Assembly: GCF_026913015.1 (NCBI RefSeq)
Contig: NZ_JAPTYD010000018.1
Span: 1-64,000 of the forward strand
DNA length: 64,000 bases
Direction: 5' to 3'
Source: Paracoccus benzoatiresistens
GTDB taxonomy: Bacteria > Pseudomonadota > Alphaproteobacteria > Rhodobacterales > Rhodobacteraceae
Positions 53,390-62,134 of this stretch are shown one piece after another; within the stretch, counting starts at the first letter, position 1, and each line of letters begins with the position of its first letter. The notes under the pieces were generated by a model. That model was not told the origin of the DNA. It worked only from the letters and a program-made list of their open reading frames with translations, and made no database searches. The position numbers and the translations under genes are program-made.

Positions 53390-54885
53390 CCATGACCGAC
53401 ACCACGACCTTTCCCGACCCCATCTACCAGGACACGGTCCTTGGCCCACTGTTCGACCACGCCCGGTCGGACCACGCCGAGGGGTTCCGCCGCATCGACC
53501 GCGCCCATCTGGTCATGCTGGAGCGAACCGGCATCCTGCCGCGCGACGTGGCCGCCACCATCGCCCGCGCCCTGGCCGAGATCGACCGGCAGATCGACCC
53601 CGCCGGCCTGATCTATACCGGCGAGGTCGAGGACTATTTCTTCCTGCGCGAAGCCGAACTGAAGGCGCGCGTTGGCGCGGATGTCGGCGGCCGGCTGCAC
53701 ACGGCGCGGTCGCGCAATGACATCGACCATACGCTGTTCAAGATGTCCCTCAAGGCGCGCATCGACGTGCTGTCCGGGCAGGGCCGCGCGCTTCTCGGCG
53801 CGCTGATCGACACCGCCAGCCGCGAGCGCGACACCCTGATCGTGGCCTATACCCACGGTCAGCCCGCACAGCCGACCACCTTCGGGCATTACCTGTCCGC
53901 GGCGATCGAGGTGCTGATCCGCGACCTCGCGCGGCTGGAAGAGGCGCGGGCGATTGCCGATCAGTGCTCGATGGGCGCGGCGGCGATCACGACCTCGGGC
54001 TTTCCCATCGACCGCGGGATGATGGCGGACCTGCTGGGCTTTGCCGGGGCGCAGCGCAATTCCTATGGCTGCATCGCGGCGGTGGACTATATCACCGCCA
54101 CCTATGGCGCGGTGGAACTGCTGTTCCTGCACCTGGGACGCCTGATCCAGGATTTCCAGGTCTGGTCCAGCTTCGAGGTCGGCCAGATCCATGTGCCGAA
54201 CAGCTTCGTGCAGATCTCGTCCATCATGCCGCAGAAGCGCAATCCTGTCCCGATCGAGCACATGCGCCACCTTGCCTCGCAGACAGTCGGTCGCGCGCGC
54301 ATGATCAAGGACATCATGCACAACACCCCCTTCACCGACATGAACGACAGCGAGGGCGAGACTCAGGCGGCGGGTTATGGCGCCTTTGCCTCGGGCGGGC
54401 GAGTGTTGCGGCTGCTGGCAGCGTTCGTTCCCGCCCTGCGGATCGACGGCCGGAAGGTGGCGCGAACCATCGACCAGGCCTGCATCACCATCACCGAGCT
54501 GGCCGATACGCTGGTGCGCCGCGAGGGGCTGTCGTTCCGCCAGGCCCACGAGATCGCCGCCGACACCGCGCGCGCCGTCACATCCGCCGGGGAAAGCCTT
54601 GCTTCGGCCGGCTACGTCCCGTTCAGCGCCTCCTTCCGGGAGACGATGGGCCGAGACACCGCCATGACGCTGGACGACTTCGTTCTGGCCGTCTCGCCCG
54701 CGCATTTCGTCCGGGTGCGCGACCGGTTCGGCGGGCCGGCAGCCGCGCCGATGGACGAGGCGCTTTCGGCCTATCATGCCGCATTGGCCGGGTTCGAAAC
54801 CGCTGCCCGCGCCCATGCTGATCGCGACACGGCCGCCCGGGCCGCCTTGGAAAGCGCCTTCGGCGCGCTGATGGAGACCCACTGA
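53386..54885 (+). CDS. Argininosuccinate-lyase-like enzyme of the fumarase/aspartase superfamily
   Basis: 499 residues. Superfamily signature SSIMPQKRNPVPIEHMRHLA with the catalytic-serine loop, plus HTARSRNDIDHTLFKMSLKA and AYTHGQPAQPTTFGHYLSAA (catalytic His). These are the three conserved regions of argininosuccinate lyase. It lies inside a sugar ABC operon, coupled to the permease before and the ATPase after, with no arginine genes near, so urea-cycle or arginine synthesis is unlikely. It should split a C-N (or C-O) bond next to a carboxylate, releasing fumarate. The likely substrate is an imported succinyl- or aspartyl-type conjugate; EDDS lyase belongs to the same branch. Confidence 0.85.
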   Translation: MTMTDTTTFPDPIYQDTVLGPLFDHARSDHAEGFRRIDRAHLVMLERTGILPRDVAATIARALAEIDRQIDPAGLIYTGEVEDYFFLREAELKARVGADVGGRLHTARSRNDIDHTLFKMSLKARIDVLSGQGRALLGALIDTASRERDTLIVAYTHGQPAQPTTFGHYLSAAIEVLIRDLARLEEARAIADQCSMGAAAITTSGFPIDRGMMADLLGFAGAQRNSYGCIAAVDYITATYGAVELLFLHLGRLIQDFQVWSSFEVGQIHVPNSFVQISSIMPQKRNPVPIEHMRHLASQTVGRARMIKDIMHNTPFTDMNDSEGETQAAGYGAFASGGRVLRLLAAFVPALRIDGRKVARTIDQACITITELADTLVRREGLSFRQAHEIAADTARAVTSAGESLASAGYVPFSASFRETMGRDTAMTLDDFVLAVSPAHFVRVRDRFGGPAAAPMDEALSAYHAALAGFETAARAHADRDTAARAALESAFGALMETH

Positions 54886-55925
54886 TGGCGACGTTCGAAC
54901 TGCGCAAGCTGGTCAAGACCTATGGCCGGACCCCGGTCATTCACGGCATCGACCTGTTCATCCCGGACGGCGAATTCGTGGTGTTCGTCGGCCCCTCGGG
55001 CTGCGGGAAGTCAACCACCCTGCGCATGATCGCGGGGCTGGAGGAGGTGTCGGGCGGCGAGATCCGCATCGGCGACCGCGTCGTCAACGAGGTCGATCCC
55101 AAAGAACGCAACCTGGCGATGGTCTTCCAGAACTATGCCATCTATCCGCACATGACGGTGCGCCAGAACATCGCTTTCGGCCTCTACACCTCCAGGCTGT
55201 CCGGGGCCGAAAAGGCCCGGAAGGTCGAGGCCGCGGCCGCGCTGCTGGGCCTGACGCCCTTGTTGGACCGCCGACCGTCGGCCTTGTCGGGCGGGCAGCG
55301 GCAGCGCGTTGCGATCGGCCGGGCCATGGTGCGCGAACCAGCCGGGTTCCTGTTCGACGAGCCGCTGTCGAACCTTGACGCGCAATTGCGCGCCCAGATG
55401 CGGATCGAGATCAAGGATCTGCACCGCCGCTTGGGCACCACCATCGCCTATGTCACCCACGACCAGGTCGAGGCGATGACCATGGCCGACCGGATCGTGG
55501 TGATGAAGGACGGCCACATCCTCCAGGCCGCCCCGCCCATGGAGATCTACGACAATCCCGCCGACGTCTTCACGGCCCGCTTCATCGGCACGCCGTCGAT
55601 GAACATCATTCCCGCCCAGTCCGACGCGGGCGTCCTGTCCCCGGCAGAGGGCAAGGCGGCGCTGCTGGCCGGGATCCGGCCGCACGATCTGACGATCGGG
55701 GCCGAGGTCGTGGACCCCGCCCTTGTCCTTGCGGGCAAGGTGACCGCCGTTGAGCCCCTGGGCCCCGAAACACTGGTCCATTTCGAGGCCGCCGGGCAGC
55801 ACATCATCGCAACGGCGCCCGCCCATGGGCAGATCGCCGTCGGATCGCGGGTGACCGCGTCCGCAGGCCGCGGGCGGGTGCATCTGTTCGACGGCGCGAC
55901 CGAACGGGCACTGGGCCGCCAATGA
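54885..55925 (+). CDS. Sugar ABC transporter ATP-binding protein (UgpC/MalK type)
   Basis: 346 residues. Walker A VGPSGCGKSTTLRMIAGL, Q-loop MVFQNYAIYPHMTV, signature LSGGQRQRVAIGRAM, Walker B GFLFDEPLSNLDAQLR and H-loop VTHDQVEAMTMADR. The C-terminal about 110 residues are the TOBE/regulatory domain (AGIRPHDLTIGAEV). Overlaps the lyase stop by one base (TGATG) and the ROK gene by four. Confidence 0.93.
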   Translation: MATFELRKLVKTYGRTPVIHGIDLFIPDGEFVVFVGPSGCGKSTTLRMIAGLEEVSGGEIRIGDRVVNEVDPKERNLAMVFQNYAIYPHMTVRQNIAFGLYTSRLSGAEKARKVEAAAALLGLTPLLDRRPSALSGGQRQRVAIGRAMVREPAGFLFDEPLSNLDAQLRAQMRIEIKDLHRRLGTTIAYVTHDQVEAMTMADRIVVMKDGHILQAAPPMEIYDNPADVFTARFIGTPSMNIIPAQSDAGVLSPAEGKAALLAGIRPHDLTIGAEVVDPALVLAGKVTAVEPLGPETLVHFEAAGQHIIATAPAHGQIAVGSRVTASAGRGRVHLFDGATERALGRQ

Positions 55926-57040
55926 CCGTGCCCCTGCCGAATCTTCTGGATCCGCCCGCGCATGGGCCACTCCTCAGTGCCTTGGTGACGCAATTGCGTG
56001 CCAGGATATGGATTGGGTCCGGCGAACTGGCGTCCCTGGGATGGCTCGACTCTTCCGGCGCCTTCGCCGCCGGGGCAGGCTGCCTGTTCGCCTGCGACAT
56101 TGGCGGCACCAAGGTTCATTCCGCCGTGGCCGACATGAACGGTGCCATTCTGGGCGAAGCGCGCGCGGACACCCCCACAGAGGGTGGCGGCGCCGTCCTG
56201 GATTTGGTCGCGGCGCATTTTGAGCACTTGACGGCCGACAGGGGCGCAGTCGTCCGGGCCGCCGGTATCGGCCTGCCTGGAGCCGTCCATCCCACAACCG
56301 GCAAATTGGAAAGAGCGCCGAATCTGGCCGGCTTGGCGGGGCGCGACATGCGCGCCGTCTTCTCGGATCGGCTGGGCCTTCCGGTCGCCGTGGAAAACGA
56401 CGTCAACATGGCGGCATTGGGCGAGGCATGGCTGGGCCATGGCGCAAGCCTGCGGGATACCTCGGGCGGGCTTGCCTTTATCGCGCTTGGGACCGGGATC
56501 GGCATGGGCCTGGCCTGGGGCGACCGCCTCCTGCGCGGTGCCCATGGCGCGGCCGGAGAGATTGCCGCGCTGCCCATCGGTGCGGATCCCCGCGATCCCC
56601 GGACCCATCATTGCGGAGCACTGGAAAGCCTGGTGTCCGGAACCGCGCTGCTTGCTGATTACCGCTCCCTCGGCGGGTCCAATCCCGGTCAGTCGCTTCG
56701 CGAAATCAGCCGGAACGCCGGGCAGGACATGGCCTATGGGCAGGTAATGCGAAGGCTTTCCGAACGAACGGCGCAAGCGGTTCTGGCGGTCGATGCGATC
56801 CTTAATCCGGCGATTGTCGTCTTTGGCGGTGGAATTGGTTCGCAACCGTCCTTGCTGGCGGGGATCCTGGACAACCTTGCAAGCATCATGCCGATGGATA
56901 TGCCAGTCCCCGATTGCCGCCACAGCATCTTGGGCAATCGCGCAGGTGTTCTGGGCGGTATCCGTGCCGCGCGCCTGCGTTACGCCGACAGCTTGATTGG
57001 CGATCATCAAGCCTCGGAAATCGCGCAAGCGCTTCGATGA
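55922..57040 (+). CDS. ROK-family kinase with degenerate zinc site
   Basis: 372 residues. After about 50 residues without clear fold comes the ATP phosphate loop FACDIGGTKVHSAV, then GIGLPGAVHPTTGKLERAPN, the catalytic Asp in VENDVNMAALGEAWLG, GTGIGMGLAWGDRLLRGAHG, and FGGGIGSQPSLLAGIL. The usual CxCGxxGCxE zinc motif is reduced to HHCGALESLVSG. It is more likely a sugar or amino-sugar kinase than a repressor because the DIGGTK loop is intact and no HTH is seen. It is last in the operon and would phosphorylate the sugar freed from the imported conjugate. Confidence 0.85.
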   Translation: MTVPLPNLLDPPAHGPLLSALVTQLRARIWIGSGELASLGWLDSSGAFAAGAGCLFACDIGGTKVHSAVADMNGAILGEARADTPTEGGGAVLDLVAAHFEHLTADRGAVVRAAGIGLPGAVHPTTGKLERAPNLAGLAGRDMRAVFSDRLGLPVAVENDVNMAALGEAWLGHGASLRDTSGGLAFIALGTGIGMGLAWGDRLLRGAHGAAGEIAALPIGADPRDPRTHHCGALESLVSGTALLADYRSLGGSNPGQSLREISRNAGQDMAYGQVMRRLSERTAQAVLAVDAILNPAIVVFGGGIGSQPSLLAGILDNLASIMPMDMPVPDCRHSILGNRAGVLGGIRAARLRYADSLIGDHQASEIAQALR

Positions 57041-57108
57041 TGTGACCGCCCCCCGACCGCATCGCATGTGCCAAGCGGGTCTGCAACGACCCACAAAGGA
57101 GAGCGGTC

Positions 57109-57264
57109 ATGTCGGGGATCATCACGGTCGGGCTCGATCTGGCGAAGAATGTGGTCCAACTGCATGGAGGCCGCTGCGCGGGGCGGGCCGTTCTGCGCAA
57201 GAAGTTGCGGCAAAGGGAAGGTGCTGGAGGTTTTCCGCCAACTGCCGTCAGGCGTCGTGGCTGC
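57109..57264 (+). mobile_element. IS110-family transposase N-terminal remnant
   Basis: From an ATG with AAAGGAGAG upstream the frame reads SGIITVGLDLAKNVVQLHG, the DEDD-type N-terminus of IS110/IS1328 transposases (first catalytic Asp in GLDLAKN). After a frame change CAGRAVLRKKLRQ, and then KVLEVFRQLPS, VVAALP follow. The remaining about 270 codons and both ends are missing. It marks a past insertion between two operons. From 57265 to 57524 nothing else is recognised; the promoter of the next operon should be there. Confidence 0.7.
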
Positions 57265-57524
57265 GCTGCCCCCTGAAAAACTGGACCGTCTGAAGCTGGA
57301 GTCTTCGGCGGCCCGTCCCTGGTCTGGGGGCGGATACAGTGTCCATCGAACGCTGGCCTGGCGGACACCGCTTCGTTGCCGGGCGCTTTCCTGGAATCAA
57401 TTGCTTCAGCTGGTCAGTTTTCACCTGTCTGTCACAGCCAAGTCGCGGGACTGCAATATGGGGGCGATAACAGGCATGGCGAAAGGAAGCGACAAAGCCG
57501 CTTCCTCGAACGTGGAAGAGAGAT

Positions 57525-59156
57525 ATGCTTGTCAACCGCCGCCACACCTTGGGCCTGTTCGGCGCCGCCGCCGGCTCATTGATCCTGCCGCGCCAGCTCA
57601 TGGCGCAGGCGCCGCGCCGATCCATCACCATCGCGGTGCAGAAGATCACCAACAACAACACGCTGGACATCTGGAACGAGCAGTCGAACGTGGGCGAGCG
57701 GGTGTTCTTCCCGAACCTGTGGGAAGGGCTGATCCTGCGCGACTGGATGGGCAACCAGGGCCCGGTCCCCGGCCTTGCGACCGAATGGAAGCGCCTCGAC
57801 GACAAGACCATCGAGCTGAAGCTGCGGCAGGGCGTCAAGTTCCACAACGGCGACGAGCTGACCGCCGAGGACGTGGTCTTCTCGTTCTCGGACGAGCGGC
57901 TCTTCGCCGGGACCGAGCCTGCGGGCGGCAAGACGCTCTATGCGGAAAACTTCAAGCCGCAGAACGCCAAGGAACTGCCGGCCAACATCCCCGGCATCGC
58001 CCGCCGGCTGTGGCCCGCGCTGCGCGGCGTCGAGGCCGTGGACAAGCATACCGTCCGCTTCCACAACGCGACGCCCGACATCACGCTGGAAGGGCGGCTT
58101 TACGCCTTCGGCTCGCAGATCGCCAGCAAGCGCGCGTGGGACGAGGCTGCCACTTATGCCGAATGGGCCAACAGGCCCGTCACGTCCGGCCCTTACATGG
58201 TCGAGGAGTTCCGCCCCGACACCTCGCTGACGCTGGTGGCCTTCGACGAGTACTGGGGCGGTCGCCCGCCGCTGGAGCGCATCCGCTTCGTCGAGGTCCC
58301 CGAGGTGGCCAGCCGCGTGAACGGGCTCTTGTCGGGTGAATACGACTTCGCCTGCGACCTGCCGCCCGACCAGCTCGCGACCGTGGCCGCCGCGCCGGGG
58401 CTCGAGGTCCAGTCCTCGACCATCTGGAACCATCGCGTCACCGTCTTCAACAAGCAGAACGAATTCCTGGCCGATCCGCTGGTCAGCCGCGCGCTCACCC
58501 ATTCGATTGACCGCCAAGCCATCGTCGAGGCGCTATGGGGCGGGCAGACCGTGGTTCCGGCGGGCTTGCAGTTCGAAAGCTTCAAGACCTCGAACATGTT
58601 CGTCGAAGGCTGGGCCGCGCCGGAATACAACCCGGACCTCGCCCGCGACCTGCTGAAGCAGGCGGGCTACAAGGGCGACCCGATCCCCTATCGCCTGCTC
58701 AACAACTACTACACCAACCAGACGCCCACCGCGCAGGTGCTGGTCGAGATGTGGAGGCAGGTCGGCCTGAACGTCGAGATCGAGATGAAGGAAAACTGGG
58801 CGCAGGTCCACGACCCCGAAGGAACGCGCGGCGTCTTCGACTGGTCGGCATCGAACAACATCAACGATCCGATCACGCCGCTGGTCGTCCAGTTCGGCCC
58901 GAACGGCGAGGCCCAGCAGAAGCGCAACTACTGGAACGACGAGGTGAACCGGCTTTCCGTCGTCATGGAAACCTCGATGGATCCGGCCGCGCGGCTGAAG
59001 GCCCACGCCCGGATGCTGGAAATCTGCGAACGCGAGGACCCGGCCTATACCGTCCTGCACCAGAACGCGGTCTTCACCGGCATGAAGTCCGAGCTGAACT
59101 GGAAGGCCGCGCCAGCCTTCGCGATGGATTTTCGCGCAAACAACTGGAACGTCTAA
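57525..59156 (+). CDS. Dipeptide/oligopeptide-type ABC transporter binding protein
   Basis: 543 residues, SBP family 5. The leader NRRHTLGLFGAAAGSLILPR has a twin-arginine-like RRHTLGL before its hydrophobic part, ending in MAQA, so Tat export is possible. Family segments: PGLATEWKRLDDKTIELKLR, GVKFHNGDELTAEDVVFSF, VTSGPYMVEEFRPDTSLTLV and RALTHSIDRQAIVEALWGG. The ATG at 57525 follows GAGAG. It heads a plus-strand operon SBP-DppD-DppF-DppB-DppC-GDPD-HAD; the unusual enzymes at the end hint at a phosphodiester rather than a peptide as ligand. Confidence 0.9.
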   Translation: MLVNRRHTLGLFGAAAGSLILPRQLMAQAPRRSITIAVQKITNNNTLDIWNEQSNVGERVFFPNLWEGLILRDWMGNQGPVPGLATEWKRLDDKTIELKLRQGVKFHNGDELTAEDVVFSFSDERLFAGTEPAGGKTLYAENFKPQNAKELPANIPGIARRLWPALRGVEAVDKHTVRFHNATPDITLEGRLYAFGSQIASKRAWDEAATYAEWANRPVTSGPYMVEEFRPDTSLTLVAFDEYWGGRPPLERIRFVEVPEVASRVNGLLSGEYDFACDLPPDQLATVAAAPGLEVQSSTIWNHRVTVFNKQNEFLADPLVSRALTHSIDRQAIVEALWGGQTVVPAGLQFESFKTSNMFVEGWAAPEYNPDLARDLLKQAGYKGDPIPYRLLNNYYTNQTPTAQVLVEMWRQVGLNVEIEMKENWAQVHDPEGTRGVFDWSASNNINDPITPLVVQFGPNGEAQQKRNYWNDEVNRLSVVMETSMDPAARLKAHARMLEICEREDPAYTVLHQNAVFTGMKSELNWKAAPAFAMDFRANNWNV

Positions 59157-59226
59157 TCCTTTTCCGCGGGGCGCGGGGCCATGGGGCCGCGCCCCGCGCT
59201 TCCCTTGAAAGACAGGAGGGCGGCTT

Positions 59227-60213
59227 ATGTCGTTTGTCTCCATCCGCGACCTGAAGGTCGCGTTCGATGGCGTCCGGGTGCTGCACGGCATTGACCTGGA
59301 TATCGGCAGGGGCGAGGCGGTGGGCCTTGTCGGCGAAAGCGGCTGCGGCAAGTCGGTCACCTGGCTCGCCGCACTCGGGCTGCTGCCCGGCAAGGCGCGG
59401 GTCACGGGTTCCGTGCGGATCGAGGGCCGAGAACTGATCGACGCCCGTCCCGGCGAACTGGAATCCGTGCGCGGCGCGCGGATCGCAATGATTTTTCAGG
59501 ACCCGTCCTCGTCCCTGAACCCGGTGCACCGCGTGGGCCGGCAGATCACGGAAAGCCTGCGGCTGCACCGGGGCCTGCGGGGGTCCGCGGCACGGGCCGA
59601 GGCGATCCGGCTGCTCGACATGGTCGGCATTCCTTCGGCGGCGACCCGCATTGACCTTTACCCTCACGAATTTTCCGGCGGCCAGTGTCAGCGCGTGATG
59701 ATCGCGATGGCTCTGGCGGGCCGGCCCGACCTGCTGATTGCGGACGAACCGACTACGGCGCTGGATGCCACCATTCAGGCGCAGATCCTCGACCTTCTCT
59801 CCTCGATCCGGCGCGATACGGGAATGGCGATGGTCTTCATCAGCCATGACCTGGGCGCGGTATCGGCGGTCTGCGATCGCGCGTCGGTGATGTATGCCGG
59901 CCGGATCGTGGAAACGGACAACGTCGCGCGCCTGTTCGGAGCACCGAAGCACCCTTACACACGCGGCCTCTTCGACGCGATTCCGGACCTGAATGCCGGC
60001 CGCGCCCGGCTTGTTCCCGTTGAGGGGACCGTGCCGGACCCGAGGAACCTGCCGCAGGGCTGCGCCTTCGCGCCACGCTGCGCGCGGGCAACCCGGTTCT
60101 GCACCGCCTATGCGCCGGACCTGAAACTGCAGGCAATGGGTGGAAAGGTCGCCTGCTTTCATCCCGACCAGAGTTCAGAGCCCATGCGCGAAACGCAGGT
60201 GGTCGTCGCATGA
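59227..60213 (+). CDS. Dpp/Opp-type ABC transporter ATP-binding protein D
   Basis: 328 residues. Walker A VGESGCGKSVTWLAAL, Q-loop MIFQDPSSSLNPVHRVGRQI, signature FSGGQCQRVMIAMAL, Walker B LLIADEPTTALDATIQ and H-loop ISHDLGAV. The end carries the oligopeptide-transporter extension GCAFAPRCARATRFC, a cysteine-rich motif that can bind an Fe-S cluster in DppD. GACAGGAGGGCGGCTTATG gives a strong ribosome site. Overlaps the next gene by four bases. Confidence 0.93.
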   Translation: MSFVSIRDLKVAFDGVRVLHGIDLDIGRGEAVGLVGESGCGKSVTWLAALGLLPGKARVTGSVRIEGRELIDARPGELESVRGARIAMIFQDPSSSLNPVHRVGRQITESLRLHRGLRGSAARAEAIRLLDMVGIPSAATRIDLYPHEFSGGQCQRVMIAMALAGRPDLLIADEPTTALDATIQAQILDLLSSIRRDTGMAMVFISHDLGAVSAVCDRASVMYAGRIVETDNVARLFGAPKHPYTRGLFDAIPDLNAGRARLVPVEGTVPDPRNLPQGCAFAPRCARATRFCTAYAPDLKLQAMGGKVACFHPDQSSEPMRETQVVVA

Positions 60214-61187
60214 GTCCCCTTCTGGAAGCCCGCGGCCTCGTCCAGCAATACACCAGCGGCAAGTCGCTATTCGGCAAGCCCGACATTGTTCGCGCGGTGG
60301 ACGGCATCGATCTGACCGTGACCAGGGGCGAAGTCCTGGGCATCGTTGGTGAATCCGGCTCCGGCAAGTCCACCCTGGGCCGGATGCTTCTGGGCCTCGA
60401 AACCCCGTTTTCGGGCGAAGTGCTTTATCACGGCCAGCCCATGCCCGCCCCTCGGACCGAACAGTGGCGGCGCCTTCGCGCGCAGATGCAGCTGATCTTC
60501 CAGGACCCGCTGGCCGCGCTTGACCGCCGCATGACCATCGCCGCCCAGATCGCCGAACCTCTGGAAATCCACGGGCTTGCAAAAGGCGCCGAAGTGACCG
60601 ACCGGGTCGCCGCGCTGATGGCCCGCGTGGGTCTGCGCCGTGACCAAGCCGACCGCTATCCGCATGAACTGTCGGGCGGACAGCGTCAGCGCGTCGTGAT
60701 CGCCCGCGCCCTGGCGACGAACCCCGGCTTTCTTGTCTGTGACGAGCCGGTGTCGGCGCTGGATGTCTCGATCCAGGCGCAGGTGGTGAACCTGCTGCGC
60801 GACCTGCAGGAACAGGACGGGCTGACGATGGTCTTCATCAGCCACGACCTGAAGGTTGTCCGCAACATCTGCGACCGGGTGGCGGTCATGTACCTGGGCC
60901 GCGTGGTCGAGGAAGCGCCCTCGGACAGCATCTTCGCAGAGCCGCGCCATCCCTATACGCAGGCGCTCGTCTCCTCGATCCCGCTGGCGGGGCAGGGGCT
61001 GGAAGGCCGGATCATCCTGAGGGGCGAGCCGCCGAACCCTGCCGCCCGGCCGTCGGGTTGCGCTTTCCACCCCCGCTGCCGCTTTGCCGACGCGTCCTGC
61101 ACGGTGCAGGTTCCCCCGCTTGAAAACCACGGCGGCCGGCTTGCCGCCTGCCTGAAGCTGCCCCGCGCCCCGCGGCTGGCGGCCTGA
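60210..61187 (+). CDS. Dpp/Opp-type ABC transporter ATP-binding protein F
   Basis: 325 residues. Walker [18 protein letters not shown]-loop LIFQDPLAALDRRMTIAAQI, signature LSGGQRQRVVIARAL, Walker B FLVCDEPVSALDVSIQ and H-loop ISHDLKVV; C-terminal GCAFHPRCRFADASC. Coupled to DppD by ATGA and eight bases before the first permease. The two ATPases form a heterodimer. Confidence 0.93.
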   Translation: MSPLLEARGLVQQYTSGKSLFGKPDIVRAVDGIDLTVTRGEVLGIVGESGSGKSTLGRMLLGLETPFSGEVLYHGQPMPAPRTEQWRRLRAQMQLIFQDPLAALDRRMTIAAQIAEPLEIHGLAKGAEVTDRVAALMARVGLRRDQADRYPHELSGGQRQRVVIARALATNPGFLVCDEPVSALDVSIQAQVVNLLRDLQEQDGLTMVFISHDLKVVRNICDRVAVMYLGRVVEEAPSDSIFAEPRHPYTQALVSSIPLAGQGLEGRIILRGEPPNPAARPSGCAFHPRCRFADASCTVQVPPLENHGGRLAACLKLPRAPRLAA

Positions 61188-61195
61188 GAGTTCCC

Positions 61196-62122
61196 ATGCT
61201 TCGCTTCACACTCGCCAAGATCGCCCGCGCGGGCCTGACCATCCTGCTGGTGATGACCTTTGCCTTCATCGTGCTGCGGATGTCGGGCGATCCCGCTCAG
61301 GTTCTGCTGGGTCCCGACGCGCCGCAGGATGCGGTCGATGCCTTCCGCGAACGCTGGGGCCTGAACGATCCGCTGTGGCAGCAATACCTGGCCTATCTGC
61401 AGCAGATCCTGAACTTCGACTTCGGCATCTCGATGCGCGACCAGTCGCCCGCCATCGACCTGGTGCTGGAGCGCGTCCCGGCCACGCTGGCGATCACCGT
61501 GCCGGCGCTGATCCTGAAAGTCTGCATCGGCATCCCGGCGGGCGTCTATGCGGCGCTGCACCGGGACTCCATCGCCGACCGGGGCGTCATCATGATGTCG
61601 ATCTTCGGCTTCACGATCCCCTCCTTTGTGCTGGCGCTGGTGCTGGTGCTGGTTTTCGCGGTCACGCTGGACTGGCTGCCCTCGGGCGGGCAGGACACCT
61701 GGCGGCACGCGATCCTGCCCATCGCCACGCTGTCCATCGGCGGCATCGGCATTCTCGCGCGCTTCTCGCGATCCGCGATGATCGAGGTGCTGGGCCAGCC
61801 CTATATCCGCACCGCCATGGCCAAGGGACTGCCCTGGCGCGAGGTCGTCTGGAAGCACGCCCTGCCCAACGCCGCGATCCCGATCATCACCCTGGTCGGC
61901 TTCATGGTCGGCGCGCTGATCGCGGGCGCGGTCGTGGTGGAAAGCATCTTCTCGTGGCCCGGGGTCGGACGGCTGATCGTGGTGTCGGTCTCGAACCGCG
62001 ACCTTGCGGTGGTGCAGTGCCTGCTGCTGGTCATCGCGGCCTCGATGGTGCTCGCCAATCTTTGCGTCGACTTCGCCTATGGCCTGCTCGACCCACGCCT
62101 GCGCCAGAAGCGCACCCAGTAA
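61196..62122 (+). CDS. Dpp/Opp-type ABC transporter permease B
   Basis: 308 residues. N-terminal helix, then a periplasmic loop with the DppB landmark ERWGLNDPLWQQYLAYLQQI and FGISMRDQSPAIDLVLERVP. EAA loop YIRTAMAKGLPWREVVWKHA, followed by LPNAAIPIITLVGFMVGALI. Six membrane helices. Twelve bases before the next permease. Confidence 0.93.
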   Translation: MLRFTLAKIARAGLTILLVMTFAFIVLRMSGDPAQVLLGPDAPQDAVDAFRERWGLNDPLWQQYLAYLQQILNFDFGISMRDQSPAIDLVLERVPATLAITVPALILKVCIGIPAGVYAALHRDSIADRGVIMMSIFGFTIPSFVLALVLVLVFAVTLDWLPSGGQDTWRHAILPIATLSIGGIGILARFSRSAMIEVLGQPYIRTAMAKGLPWREVVWKHALPNAAIPIITLVGFMVGALIAGAVVVESIFSWPGVGRLIVVSVSNRDLAVVQCLLLVIAASMVLANLCVDFAYGLLDPRLRQKRTQ

Positions 62123-62134
62123 GGAGCGAGACCG

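Noticed and set aside
53386..54885. Housekeeping argH of arginine biosynthesis
   Set aside because: Start and stop overlap sugar ABC genes and no arginine genes are near; a catabolic lyase fits better.
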